Source: an uncultured Romboutsia sp.
GTDB taxonomy: Bacteria > Bacillota > Clostridia > Peptostreptococcales > Peptostreptococcaceae
DNA length: 14,157 bases
Direction of reading: 5' to 3'
Assembly: GCA_937907205.1 (NCBI GenBank)
Contig: CALESE010000017.1
Span: forward strand, 1 to 14,157
Part shown: piece after piece, positions 1-7,216 of the stretch
How positions within the stretch are numbered: the stretch's first letter is position 1
Layout: every line of letters begins with the position of its first letter
Position numbers and translations under genes: made by a program
Notes under the pieces: generated by a model
Databases searched by the model: none
What the model saw: the letters and a program-made list of their open reading frames with translations, nothing else
Told to the model about the DNA's origin: nothing

Positions 1-2
1 AG

Positions 3-40
3 AAAATAGCCATTTTATATAACTTAAAAATGGCTATTTT
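3..40. terminator. Perfect 14-bp hairpin, likely bidirectional terminator
   Basis: Arms 3-16 and 27-40 are perfect reverse complements around a 10-nt loop, with a GGC/GCC core and A/T-rich ends. Read on the minus strand the stem ends in TTTT followed by CT. It is the second hairpin met by transcripts leaving the MFS gene and could also stop transcripts arriving from the left. The function is inferred from structure. Confidence 0.7.
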
Positions 41-52
41 GTCTACAGTCTG

Positions 53-83
53 AAATGATTACTATTTAAAATAGTAATCATTT
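53..83. terminator. Hairpin terminator just downstream of the MFS gene
   Basis: Arms 53-64 and 72-83 pair perfectly over 12 bp, and the complementarity continues to a 15-bp palindrome with almost no loop. It begins 30 nt past the stop codon of the MFS gene. The clearer U-tract is on the plus strand (81-85), so termination is probably bidirectional. Confidence 0.65.
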
Positions 84-112
84 TTGTACTTCTAATTTCT
101 TCATATTTGATA

Positions 113-1306
113 TTATATTTCTTTCAATAACCCTTTTTTACTTGCTTTATAAAGTATTATCGTACATATTATAAAAGCAATACTTGCCAATGAAAATGCA
201 ACTACTATTGAAGAAACTTTTAGAACTATTCCTGATAAAATAGTTCCCACCATTATACCTAAATACATAAGAGTTGATGTTAATCCATTTATCTTACCTA
301 AATACTCTTGATCTGTAATCTTAGTTATAATTGCCATCACATATCCACTTAATACTCCACCTATTACATTATCTACAAATTGAAGTATTATAGTAACTAC
401 TGGTGTTGTAGAATAACCTTCAAAAAATACAGTAAAGGCAAATATTCCCATAAGTATATATAATATTCTCATATCATTTAGCTTCTTAGATATAAGTATA
501 TATATACCTCCACCAATTATTACTCCAACCCCTGCAATACCTGAAAAGAATTGATAATATGATTCATCAAGACCAAGCCTACCAGTGACTAGAAATATAT
601 CTAAATTTTCTGCTATTCCAAGTGCAAATGATACTACAAAAAACATCTTAGAAAACACTATTAATATTTCTTTTTCTTTTAAGTATTTAAAAGTAATCTT
701 CACATCATCAAGTAATCCTTCACTTTCTATTACTGCAAATTTAGTATTAGGTAATGTTAGAATTAATAATATTGATAATAAAAATAAACCTGAAATTATA
801 ATTATTGTTTTATGTATACCAAATGTAAAGTAAAAATATGATCCTACAAATGGTCCTATAACAAAAAATAATGATCCTAAAAGTTGTGATATTCCAATAG
901 CTGACTCAATATCCTCTTCATTTACATATTCCTTAAAATATTTTTGAGATGCTGGATATGAAAACTGAGTTACAACAGCTGAAATTAATGTAGCTATAAA
1001 TATTGCTCCTATGTATCCATCTTTTATAAATAATCCTAAAATTACAAAAGATATAAAACTGAAGAAATCACCTAAAAACATAAGCCTTTTAGGATTATAT
1101 TTATCAGCTATTATCCCTCCTATAAAAGTTAATATAAACATAGGCAAATATTCTATAAAATTTAACGATGATATGGCTAAAGGATCTCCATTTGTAGCAT
1201 CCATAACAAAAAACATTATAGCTATATTTCTTATCCATATTGCTGCCTGTTGTATAATATCTGTTGCTAGTATTGTCATAAACACTCTATTTTTTATTAA
1301 ATTCAC
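113..1306 (-). CDS. MFS efflux transporter (MFS_3 type)
   Basis: An integral membrane permease of about 397 residues, the usual size for a 12-helix major facilitator protein. Hydrophobic segments run throughout. The cytoplasmic loop after the second helix carries the MFS motif-A pattern GGIIADKYNPKR (about residues 63-74). The sequence style resembles MFS_3 members such as macrolide and siderophore exporters, so drug or metabolite export is the best guess; the substrate is unknown. The open frame extends to a TTG at 1351, but that codon lies inside the promoter spacer. The GTG at 1304-1306 has a perfect AAGGAGGA 8 nt upstream and is taken as the start. It is a single-gene unit with its own promoter and two hairpins behind it. 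The promoter looks MerR-regulated, which fits an inducible efflux pump. Confidence 0.85.
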   Translation of the reverse strand: MNLIKNRVFMTILATDIIQQAAIWIRNIAIMFFVMDATNGDPLAISSLNFIEYLPMFILTFIGGIIADKYNPKRLMFLGDFFSFISFVILGLFIKDGYIGAIFIATLISAVVTQFSYPASQKYFKEYVNEEDIESAIGISQLLGSLFFVIGPFVGSYFYFTFGIHKTIIIISGLFLLSILLILTLPNTKFAVIESEGLLDDVKITFKYLKEKEILIVFSKMFFVVSFALGIAENLDIFLVTGRLGLDESYYQFFSGIAGVGVIIGGGIYILISKKLNDMRILYILMGIFAFTVFFEGYSTTPVVTIILQFVDNVIGGVLSGYVMAIITKITDQEYLGKINGLTSTLMYLGIMVGTILSGIVLKVSSIVVAFSLASIAFIICTIILYKASKKGLLKEI

Positions 1307-1313
1307 GTCTTTA

Positions 1314-1321
1314 TCCTCCTT
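1314..1321 (-). promoter_or_regulatory. Shine-Dalgarno deciding the MFS start
   Basis: Minus-strand AAGGAGGA, with GGAGG 8 nt from the GTG at 1304-1306. No comparable site precedes the TTG at 1351, so translation should begin at 1306. Confidence 0.85.
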
Positions 1322-1340
1322 GAACTCTTGCTCAAGTAAT

Positions 1341-1371
1341 ATTTTAAACAATAGAGTAACTTTAATGTCAA
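1341..1371 (-). promoter_or_regulatory. MFS gene promoter with 19-bp spacer
   Basis: On the minus strand a perfect -35 TTGACA (1366-1371) and a -10 TAAAAT (1341-1346) are separated by 19 bp, two more than the sigma-A optimum. The predicted transcript start is near 1334, giving a leader of about 28 nt. Over-long spacers that contain a dyad are typical of promoters activated by MerR-family proteins through DNA untwisting. Confidence 0.7.
1348..1368. promoter_or_regulatory. Putative MerR-family operator
   Basis: An odd-centred dyad: on the minus strand the left arm is ACATTAAAGT, the centre T, the right arm ACTCTATTGT. Eight of ten arm positions are complementary. It fills the spacer between -35 and -10, the placement and size seen for MerR-family operators. 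No regulator gene is present in the window, so the protein is unknown. Confidence 0.55.
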
Positions 1372-1504
1372 TAGTTATGAAAAAATATCTTAATAAATTT
1401 GAACTGTCTATTTTTATTTTAATATTTATTAATCATTTTAAAGGTATATATTAATATAAGTCTAATATATTATATAAAGTAAATATTTTTCTTCTTATGT
1501 TTTT

Positions 1505-1526
1505 AAGGACACTTTTAGGTGTTCTT
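1505..1526. terminator. Weak hairpin downstream of the hydrolase gene
   Basis: Arms 1505-1512 and 1519-1526 pair over 8 positions. There is one G.U pair in the plus-strand RNA and one A.C mismatch in the minus-strand RNA. It begins 13 nt past the hydrolase stop codon, where a terminator is expected. The U-rich tail is on the plus-strand side, so it is a poor minus-strand terminator. The rest of 1372-1504 shows nothing recognisable. Confidence 0.35.
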
Positions 1527-1538
1527 TTATTTTATATG

Positions 1539-2549
1539 TTAATTATCTATATTTACATTCTCATTATAAAACTCAAATACATCATCTAAATAAGGCTTCA
1601 TTATATAATCTTGTTCACAATATATTTCATGCTTTGATTCTTTATATATTTTTAATCTACATTTCTTAGCTTTTTGTGAAAACTTATTTTGCCCATTAGG
1701 TTTTACATATGTATCTTTTCCAGCTTGACATAACATAACTGGTATTTCTACTTTATGAGCATTATTAACTATTTCTTTAGTAGCATTAAATGCATTTACT
1801 AACCAATTATAAGAAGCATCTCCTCTTTGATACATTTCATTATCCAGTAAAAATCTATGATAATTCATATACCTACTCTCACATGAAGTTGCTGAAGCAT
1901 TAATGTTTGCTTCTTTTTTAAAAGATCCATATCCTACAACGTATTTATCTCCTTTACCCAAAGCCTTAGCTGTATTTGCAATTATTTTTGCTAAAAAACT
2001 TGGTACTTTTCCTGTATCTATTTCCATCATAGGTGCATTTAATAGTGCTGCGTCAAAATATTTTGGATACCTTTCTAAAAATAATGAACCTATACCTCCT
2101 CCCATAGAATGGGCATATAGTAGTAATTTACTATTCTCACTATCTGGTAAAATTACATCATCAATTAATGTCTTTAAATCTTCTATGTAATAATCAAAAC
2201 TATCTATATTTACTTGAGTTTTATCTACTTTATCTAAATTTGCAAGACTTCCAGACCTTCCGTGTCCTCTATGTTCTATACCATATACACAGTATCTTTC
2301 TTGTGAGAAATAATATATTAGTTCATGATACTTTTCTAATGACTCTGTAAAACCATGAGATATTACTATATATGCTTTAGGATTATTTATTTTATATTTT
2401 TCATAGTAAATCTTTTCATTATTTTGTCCATTTATATAACCGTACTCAATATGTTTATCTAAAAATGGTACTATTGTATTTTTTAAAGCTTCATCTATAT
2501 TCTCCTGAGAGAAATATTTGCTATTTATAACTTTAGATATATTACTCAT
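1539..2549 (-). CDS. Alpha/beta-hydrolase, lysophospholipase/monoacylglycerol lipase-like
   Basis: A 336-residue protein of the serine-hydrolase fold (Hydrolase_4/S33-like). Visible landmarks are the oxyanion-region strand ISHGFTES (63-70), HRGHGRSG (93-100), the nucleophile elbow AHSMGG with Ser148, the acid in AGKD (Asp279) and the catalytic histidine in KHE (His307). The triad is complete and the order is standard. There is no signal peptide, so it is probably cytosolic or membrane-associated and cleaves an ester of a lysophospholipid, monoacylglycerol or similar. The exact substrate cannot be read from sequence. ATG at 2549 is preceded by GGAG at a somewhat long 11-nt distance. It has its own promoter and appears to be a single-gene unit. 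Confidence 0.85.
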   Translation of the reverse strand: MSNISKVINSKYFSQENIDEALKNTIVPFLDKHIEYGYINGQNNEKIYYEKYKINNPKAYIVISHGFTESLEKYHELIYYFSQERYCVYGIEHRGHGRSGSLANLDKVDKTQVNIDSFDYYIEDLKTLIDDVILPDSENSKLLLYAHSMGGGIGSLFLERYPKYFDAALLNAPMMEIDTGKVPSFLAKIIANTAKALGKGDKYVVGYGSFKKEANINASATSCESRYMNYHRFLLDNEMYQRGDASYNWLVNAFNATKEIVNNAHKVEIPVMLCQAGKDTYVKPNGQNKFSQKAKKCRLKIYKESKHEIYCEQDYIMKPYLDDVFEFYNENVNIDN

Positions 2550-2596
2550 ATTAATTCAATCTCCGTATATTCTATTTATTTCTACTTATAACTACT

Positions 2597-2624
2597 ATTG
2601 TATATATTGTAATTTATTTTCCAA
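2597..2624 (-). promoter_or_regulatory. Sigma-A type promoter of the hydrolase gene
   Basis: Minus-strand TTGGAA (2619-2624) and TACAAT (2597-2602) with a 16-bp spacer. The predicted start is near 2590, leaving a leader of about 40 nt. The matches are good but the region is AT-rich. Confidence 0.5.
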
Positions 2625-2668
2625 CTATTTAAAAATATATTTTATTTTTATATAAAATTATATACATT

Positions 2669-2714
2669 AAAAATAGCCTATAAATATTATATATCATACT
2701 TATAGGCTATTTTT
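2669..2714. terminator. 15-bp hairpin terminator after the small secreted protein gene
   Basis: Arms 2669-2683 and 2700-2714 are perfectly complementary with a 16-nt loop and a GCC/GGC core. The stem touches the stop codon at 2714-2716. On the minus strand it ends in TTTTT; on the plus strand the arm also ends in a T-run, so it can work in both directions. Confidence 0.8.
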
Positions 2715-3091
2715 TATCTTTCTACTTTCATAAGTTTAACCTCAGTATCTGGATCTAATGTTAATATAGAATACTCTTCTAAAACTACTATTTTACTGTT
2801 AATCTTACTATCACTTTCTATAGTTTCTAATGATACACCAGAATCTAAGGTATCTATATCTGTAATACTTTTACTTATATGTACTGCTCCATCATTTGAA
2901 AAATTAAATTTATATGTACCTGGCTTTATGTCTTCTCCAACAACAAATGCCCCATATTCATTAGTTTTTTCTTCATTCAATTCATATGCTAAAGTATTCT
3001 TATTAATAAGTGACTTAGATGCTAATACAGAGCATAAAATCAATAATAATAGTATATTTACTAAATACTTTTTCTTTAAATTAATAATCAT
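2714..3091 (-). CDS. Small secreted or membrane-anchored protein of unknown function
   Basis: A 125-residue protein. A lysine-rich start (KKK, 6-8) is followed by a hydrophobic helix at about 9-25, a signal peptide or anchor. A plausible signal-peptidase site follows TLA at 33-35. Cys20 lacks a proper lipobox, so a lipoprotein is unlikely. The exported part has the pattern YGAFVVGEDIKPGTYKF (46-62), like the VGxDIxxGxY segment in many exported Firmicute proteins of unknown role, then a short acidic beta-rich tail. I do not recognise a specific family and assign no function. ATG at 3091 has AGGAGAG about 8 nt upstream. It stands alone between strong terminators. Confidence 0.7.
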   Translation of the reverse strand: MIINLKKKYLVNILLLLILCSVLASKSLINKNTLAYELNEEKTNEYGAFVVGEDIKPGTYKFNFSNDGAVHISKSITDIDTLDSGVSLETIESDSKINSKIVVLEEYSILTLDPDTEVKLMKVER

Positions 3092-3193
3092 TATTCCTTC
3101 TCTCCTAAATTTTAATAGTATACAAATATTTCATATAAATATTTTATTTTCAATATACAAATTTTATTCACGTATTAAAAAATTTCATAATAT

Positions 3194-3235
3194 AAAAAAG
3201 TGTAATTAGATTCATAAATCTAATTACACTTTTTT
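3194..3235. terminator. Strong 19-bp bidirectional terminator
   Basis: Arms 3194-3212 and 3217-3235 are perfect reverse complements with a 4-nt loop. A-run and T-run flanks give six U residues in either direction. It overlaps the HAD gene's stop codon (3234-3236) and isolates that gene from the secreted protein gene. Confidence 0.9.
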
Positions 3236-3896
3236 ATTTATTGTAATATATTTTTTCTATTAACTCATAATTTATAGCTTTCATACTTTTAACTATTAAG
3301 TCAGACTTACTTAAATCTTGCTTTCCTGAATCTATATTTAAAAATCCAATACATTTCATATTTGCTTTATTCGCTGCAAGTACACCATTTTTAGAATCTT
3401 CAATTACAATACATTCTTTATTATTTACATTTAATTCTTCAGCCACTTTTAAAAATACATCTGGAAATGGCTTTGATCTTTCTACGCTTTCTCCTGTAAC
3501 TAATTTATCAAAATATTTATCAATACCTGTACTTTGAACTACATCTAATATATCACATATAGGTGATGATGATGCTAATCCAATTTTTATATTATTATTT
3601 TTTAAATCTTCAAGTAAATCTACAACCCCATCTATTAATTCATAACCGTCTCTTTTTATTATTACATCTTTTAATACCATCATAGTGCCTATTAATTCAT
3701 CTACTGATGTAGATATATTATACTCTGACCTTATTAATTCCCATGTATATTCATTAGTCATTCCTATATATTTTTCATATTCTTTATATGTTATATCATG
3801 ATTATTTTCATTTAGTATTTCCCTTACTACTTTATAGTAAATTGGCTCTGTATTAACTAATACTCCATCCATATCAAAAATAACGGCTTTGAACAT
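3234..3896 (-). CDS. HAD hydrolase, beta-phosphoglucomutase-like
   Basis: A 220-residue cytosolic HAD-superfamily protein with a helical cap. Motif I is DMDGVLVNTEP (8-18), giving nucleophile Asp8 and acid/base Asp10. Motif II is ASSSP (108-112), the motif III lysine is in SKPFPDVF (Lys142), and motif IV is IEDSKNG with Asp167. Full length and all catalytic motifs are intact. It could be a beta-phosphoglucomutase or a sugar-phosphate phosphatase of the same subfamily, and no neighbouring sugar gene settles which. ATG at 3896 follows AAAGGGGG with about 6-7 nt spacing. It is transcribed alone and no convincing -35/-10 pair was found in 3897-4020. Confidence 0.85.
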   Translation of the reverse strand: MFKAVIFDMDGVLVNTEPIYYKVVREILNENNHDITYKEYEKYIGMTNEYTWELIRSEYNISTSVDELIGTMMVLKDVIIKRDGYELIDGVVDLLEDLKNNNIKIGLASSSPICDILDVVQSTGIDKYFDKLVTGESVERSKPFPDVFLKVAEELNVNNKECIVIEDSKNGVLAANKANMKCIGFLNIDSGKQDLSKSDLIVKSMKAINYELIEKIYYNK

Positions 3897-3937
3897 ATCT
3901 ATGCCCCCTTTAATATTTCTTATAATAATATATATGT

Positions 3938-4039
3938 TATAACCTTTTTAAATTCTAATATTTAAGTGTTACATTATTTTTTAAGACTCTAGGTTATAAA
4001 TATATATAATTTATAAAACTAGAATCTAAAAAAGGTATA
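3938..4039. repeat. Imperfect inverted repeat
   Basis: Segments 3938-3957 and 4020-4039 are imperfect reverse complements of about 20 nt with one extra base on each side, separated by 62 nt. A smaller 9-bp inverted pair (3937-3945 with 3991-3999) lies in the same stretch. The right arm overlaps the terminator stem at 4028-4071. The function is unknown, and chance pairing in AT-rich DNA is possible. Confidence 0.35.
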
Positions 4040-4071
4040 TGATAAATTTATATAAAATTATCATATACCTT
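4028..4071 (-). terminator. Intrinsic terminator of the tldD-tldE transcript
   Basis: Arms 4032-4045 and 4058-4071 form a perfect 14-bp stem with a 12-nt loop. On the minus strand the stem runs into six U residues (4033-4028). It lies 210 nt past the tldE stop and behind the kinase remnant. It was perhaps originally the kinase gene's terminator and now serves tldDE. Confidence 0.8.
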
Positions 4072-4133
4072 ATAATACTACATTCTTTATTAAATATCCT
4101 TTTATTCTTCACTTATTGATAAATATTTTATTA

Positions 4134-4277
4134 ACTCATTGTTTTATTTTCATATAAATCAAATTCTACTATACTTTGCATAATCAGTTGATTTATATCA
4201 ATTCTTTCTAAGTTAATCTATATATCCTTACTACTAATTTTTGTTGCTTCAAATAGATCATCTATTTTTATAGATAT
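4134..4277 (-). pseudogene. Remnant of a sensor histidine kinase
   Basis: Starting 3 nt after the tldE stop, one frame reads IKIDDLFEATKISSKDI, then TAG (4218-4220), then INLERIDINQLIMQSIVEFD, ending at TAA (4131-4133). The pattern DDLFEx(S/T)KxSS...NLExVDINxLIxQSxxEFD is typical of the segment between the HisKA dimerisation helix and the ATPase domain of Clostridia membrane sensor kinases. About 48 codons remain. The sensor, membrane, HisKA and ATPase parts are missing, with one nonsense codon inside. There is no start or RBS. No response regulator is nearby. It is a decayed two-component gene brought next to tldE by deletion. Confidence 0.7.
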
Positions 4278-4280
4278 ATT

Positions 4281-5621
4281 TTATTTTCCTGCTATTGATA
4301 AACCTTTTGCTATTACAGAAGGTGAACCTACACTACTCATAGGGAATGTAAGATCATTTCCTACCTCAATTATATTTTTAAGTAAGTCAAAGTAATTCCC
4401 TGCTAAAGTTATTTGTTCAATAGGGAAAGATTTCTTTCCATCTTTTATATAAAATCCTTTTGCTGCTAATGAAAAATCTCCACTTACTGCATTTGCCCCT
4501 GAATGAAGACCAGCTAAATCAGTTATCATTATACCTTCATTAATATATTCCATTAATTCATCTAATGATTTATTTCCTTTTTGTAAATATAAGTTACTTT
4601 TGGAAATTGAAACAGATGATGCATATGATGATTTAAATCCATTCCCTGTAGACTTAACGCCTGCTTTATTAGCAGTCTTTAAGTTATGAAGTAGCGTCAT
4701 TAATTTTCCATTTGATATTATCTCTTTAGTATATGTTGCTACACCTTCATCATCAAATGGAGTTGATGCTAATCCATTATCAAGAAGTGGATCATCTATT
4801 ATTGTAACTACACTTGATGCTATAATTTCACCTTCTTTATCTTTTAAAAGAGATAACCCTTTTTGTGCTGAATCAGCACTAAAAACATCTGCAAAAGTAT
4901 TAAGAAGTGATACCATAGCTTCATTGTATATTATTGTAGAATAACTTCCTGAATCTATACTTTTACCTCCAAGCTTAGATAATGCTTCTTTAACTCCTTG
5001 CTTAGCTATCTTACTTGGTATTACTTCATCTATTGATGATGCTACTACATAACCTACTCCATCATTTTTTTCACTTTCATCTTCAACAACTGCTACTACA
5101 TATGAAGTTAGTATATTTCCTTTATTAGTAAGCTCTAGACCTTTTGTATTATATATTCCATAGTTTGATGAAGAATATGATATTTTGCATCCATTTAAAT
5201 TCACAACTTTATCATAAGATTTAGTTTCTTTTTCTAATTCTAGTGCTAAATCAATCATCTTAGCTGGATCTATATTTTCAAGTTCTTTTGAATATGTTTT
5301 AACTTTACTATATTCTTTATCCCCTTCATATATAAATTGAGTATCATCATTTTCTATTAAGTTAGCACTATTTTTTGCATTATTTATTAACATATCTATA
5401 GCAACTTCATCCAGTATCTCAGTATATGAATATCCCATCTTATCATTTATTTTACCTCTAAATGATAAACCAAATGATTTTGATAAGTTATATTTTTCAA
5501 CTTCTCCTTCATATACACTTATACTTATACTTTCACCATTACTATAGTAAATTTCACATTCATTAAATCCAGATTCTATTGCTTTTTTAAATAATAAATC
5601 TTTAAATGCTGCAAATTCCAT
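4281..5621 (-). CDS. tldE: TldE/PmbA-type metalloprotease subunit
   Basis: A 446-residue member of the TldD/PmbA family and the non-catalytic partner: it lacks the HExxxH zinc motif of its neighbour. Family landmarks are STPFDDEG (286-293) and GLHSGANAVSGDFS (371-384). In characterised bacteria and archaea TldD and TldE form a cytosolic heterodimer that degrades unfolded short peptides or matures peptide toxins (microcin B17 in E. coli). The ATG lies 3 nt past the tldD stop, with its GGAGG (5630-5634) overlapping the tldD end, so translation is coupled. The length is normal and nothing is broken. The target in this organism is unknown. Confidence 0.92.
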   Translation of the reverse strand: MEFAAFKDLLFKKAIESGFNECEIYYSNGESISISVYEGEVEKYNLSKSFGLSFRGKINDKMGYSYTEILDEVAIDMLINNAKNSANLIENDDTQFIYEGDKEYSKVKTYSKELENIDPAKMIDLALELEKETKSYDKVVNLNGCKISYSSSNYGIYNTKGLELTNKGNILTSYVVAVVEDESEKNDGVGYVVASSIDEVIPSKIAKQGVKEALSKLGGKSIDSGSYSTIIYNEAMVSLLNTFADVFSADSAQKGLSLLKDKEGEIIASSVVTIIDDPLLDNGLASTPFDDEGVATYTKEIISNGKLMTLLHNLKTANKAGVKSTGNGFKSSYASSVSISKSNLYLQKGNKSLDELMEYINEGIMITDLAGLHSGANAVSGDFSLAAKGFYIKDGKKSFPIEQITLAGNYFDLLKNIIEVGNDLTFPMSSVGSPSVIAKGLSIAGK

Positions 5622-5624
5622 AGA

Positions 5625-7016
5625 TTAATCCTCCTTTCTTCCTCCAACAGTTATTTCTTTTACTCTTATCATAGGCTGACCTACATTTGTTGGTATACTT
5701 CCAGATGATGAACCACACATACCTTGAGCTTGAGCTAGATTGTCTCCAACCATATCTATATTCATAAGTACATCGCTACCTTTACCGATTAAACTAGCTC
5801 CTCTTACAGGCTCTACTATTTCTCCATTTTTAACTAAATAACCTTCAGATACTGCAAAGTTAAATTCTCCTGTTACAGGGTTTACAGAACCACCACCCAT
5901 TTTTCTTGCATATAATCCATTATCTATTGATTTTATTATATCTTCTGGTTTATCTTTACCTGCTGCTATATATGTGTTTGTCATTCTTGAAGTTGGAACA
6001 AATTTATAACTTTGTCTACGAGAACTTCCTGTTGATTCCATTTTCATTCTTCTTCCATTTAGTTTATCTATCATATATGATTTTAATATACCATTTTCTA
6101 TTAATACATTCTTTTTAGTTGGTGTTCCTTCATCATCTATATTAGCTGAACCCCAATGATTTGTAAGAGTTCCATCATCTATTGCAGTTACTTTAGTAGA
6201 TGCAATTTGCTCACCTAGTTTATTAGCAAATACAGAGTTTCCTTTTGCAACAGATGTAGCCTCTAGCGAATGACCACATGCTTCATGAAATATTACTCCA
6301 CCAAACCCATTATCTATTGCAACGGTCATTTTTCCAGCAGGACAATTTTTAGCATGTAGCATTGTATGAGCTACTCTTGATGCTTCTTTTCCATAATATT
6401 CAGGATCTATAGTTTCAAATAATTCATATCCTTTAGATGCACCCGGGCCTTCAAATCCAGTTTGATTTTCATTTCCTTTTGATGCTACTGAACTTATACC
6501 TAATCTAGTTCTTACTCTAGTATCTTCAACATATAATCCTTCAGTATTTGCTATTAATACATTTTGTTCTTTATCAGTATAACTTACACTTACTTGTGAT
6601 ATATCACTACTATATTCTTTTGCACTTTTATATGCAGTTTTCATTATATTTACTTTCTTTTCATAACTTATACTACTTGGGCTAAACTTTATTGGATTTA
6701 TATCTGTAAGTACTCTGCTATTATTAAGTACCACCATTTTTTCATCCTGTAAACTTCCTAGTGCAAGCGCTGCTTTATATGCAGTATCAAGCATTCCTCT
6801 TAGTGAGTTATCATTAGTATACGCATATACACTTTTAAAACCTTTAAATATCCTTATACCTATTCCATAATTTCTACCACCTAAAGCACTCTCTATTTTA
6901 CTATCTATTAATCCTATTGAATTAGTGATTGTATCTTCTTCAAATATCTCTGCAAAGTCCCCACCAGTAATTAAACATTTTTCTAACACCTGTGTGGCAA
7001 TTTCTCTTGAAATCAT
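5625..7016 (-). CDS. tldD: TldD metalloprotease, catalytic subunit
   Basis: A 463-residue zinc protease of the TldD family. The catalytic HEACGH (244-249) gives the HExxxH ligands and Glu245. The third ligand is expected to be Cys434 in GMCGSSSGSIP, matching the conserved C-terminal cysteine of the family. The partner tldE follows 3 nt downstream. The pair should form a cytosolic barrel protease for small unfolded peptides. ATG at 7016 has TTGGAGGAA upstream with about 7 nt spacing. A sigma-A type promoter lies at 7065-7093. No peptide-toxin precursor or antitoxin gene is visible nearby, so the role is likely general peptide turnover or a substrate encoded elsewhere. Confidence 0.94.
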   Translation of the reverse strand: MISREIATQVLEKCLITGGDFAEIFEEDTITNSIGLIDSKIESALGGRNYGIGIRIFKGFKSVYAYTNDNSLRGMLDTAYKAALALGSLQDEKMVVLNNSRVLTDINPIKFSPSSISYEKKVNIMKTAYKSAKEYSSDISQVSVSYTDKEQNVLIANTEGLYVEDTRVRTRLGISSVASKGNENQTGFEGPGASKGYELFETIDPEYYGKEASRVAHTMLHAKNCPAGKMTVAIDNGFGGVIFHEACGHSLEATSVAKGNSVFANKLGEQIASTKVTAIDDGTLTNHWGSANIDDEGTPTKKNVLIENGILKSYMIDKLNGRRMKMESTGSSRRQSYKFVPTSRMTNTYIAAGKDKPEDIIKSIDNGLYARKMGGGSVNPVTGEFNFAVSEGYLVKNGEIVEPVRGASLIGKGSDVLMNIDMVGDNLAQAQGMCGSSSGSIPTNVGQPMIRVKEITVGGRKED

Positions 7017-7064
7017 ATATTTCCTCCAATCTTAATTTGGTTATTTATATATATTTTAGTATTA

Positions 7065-7093
7065 ATTATAGCTTTATTTCTATAATTATCCAA
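7065..7093 (-). promoter_or_regulatory. Sigma-A type promoter of tldD-tldE
   Basis: Minus-strand TTGGAT (7088-7093), 17-bp spacer and a perfect TATAAT (7065-7070). The leader is about 40 nt. The -10 and spacing are strong; the -35 is weaker. Confidence 0.6.
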
Positions 7094-7159
7094 TAATAAT
7101 TCTATATAATCATAATATATTTCATTTTGGTTCATATTTATTTTATTTATAAGAACATG

Positions 7160-7188
7160 AACAGATTTAATAGTTTAATCATAAAGTA
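7160..7188 (+). promoter_or_regulatory. Possible sigma-K-like sporulation promoter
   Basis: AACA (7160-7163), 16 nt, then CATAAAGTA (7180-7188) matches the sigma-K pattern mACm-N16-CATANNNTA. The predicted start near 7195 would leave a short leader before the GGAGG at 7206-7210. A 7-bp inverted repeat (7183-7189 with 7196-7202) overlaps it. Chance matches are common in AT-rich DNA, so this is tentative. Confidence 0.3.
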
Positions 7189-7216
7189 TCATAAAATACT
7201 TTTATGGAGGAAAATT

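Larger units (their letters stand above)
3897..4280. other. 384-bp gene-free region between HAD gene and tldE
   Basis: This region holds the HAD gene leader, an imperfect inverted repeat (3938-3957 with 4020-4039), a good minus-strand terminator (4028-4071) and a histidine-kinase remnant (4134-4277) right behind tldE. No intact gene is present. Confidence 0.8.

Noticed and set aside
1349..1351. TTG start of the MFS gene giving a 412-residue protein
   Set aside because: The codon lies between the -35 and -10 elements and has no ribosome-binding site. The GTG at 1306 has a perfect one.
585..1454. Plus-strand open frames opposite the MFS gene
   Set aside because: They are antisense to a clear membrane protein gene, have no RBS or recognisable motifs, and arise from AT-rich codon use.
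4131..4181. Tiny minus-strand ORF starting MQSIVEFD
   Set aside because: It is internal to the kinase remnant, lacks an RBS and is explained by the fossil frame.
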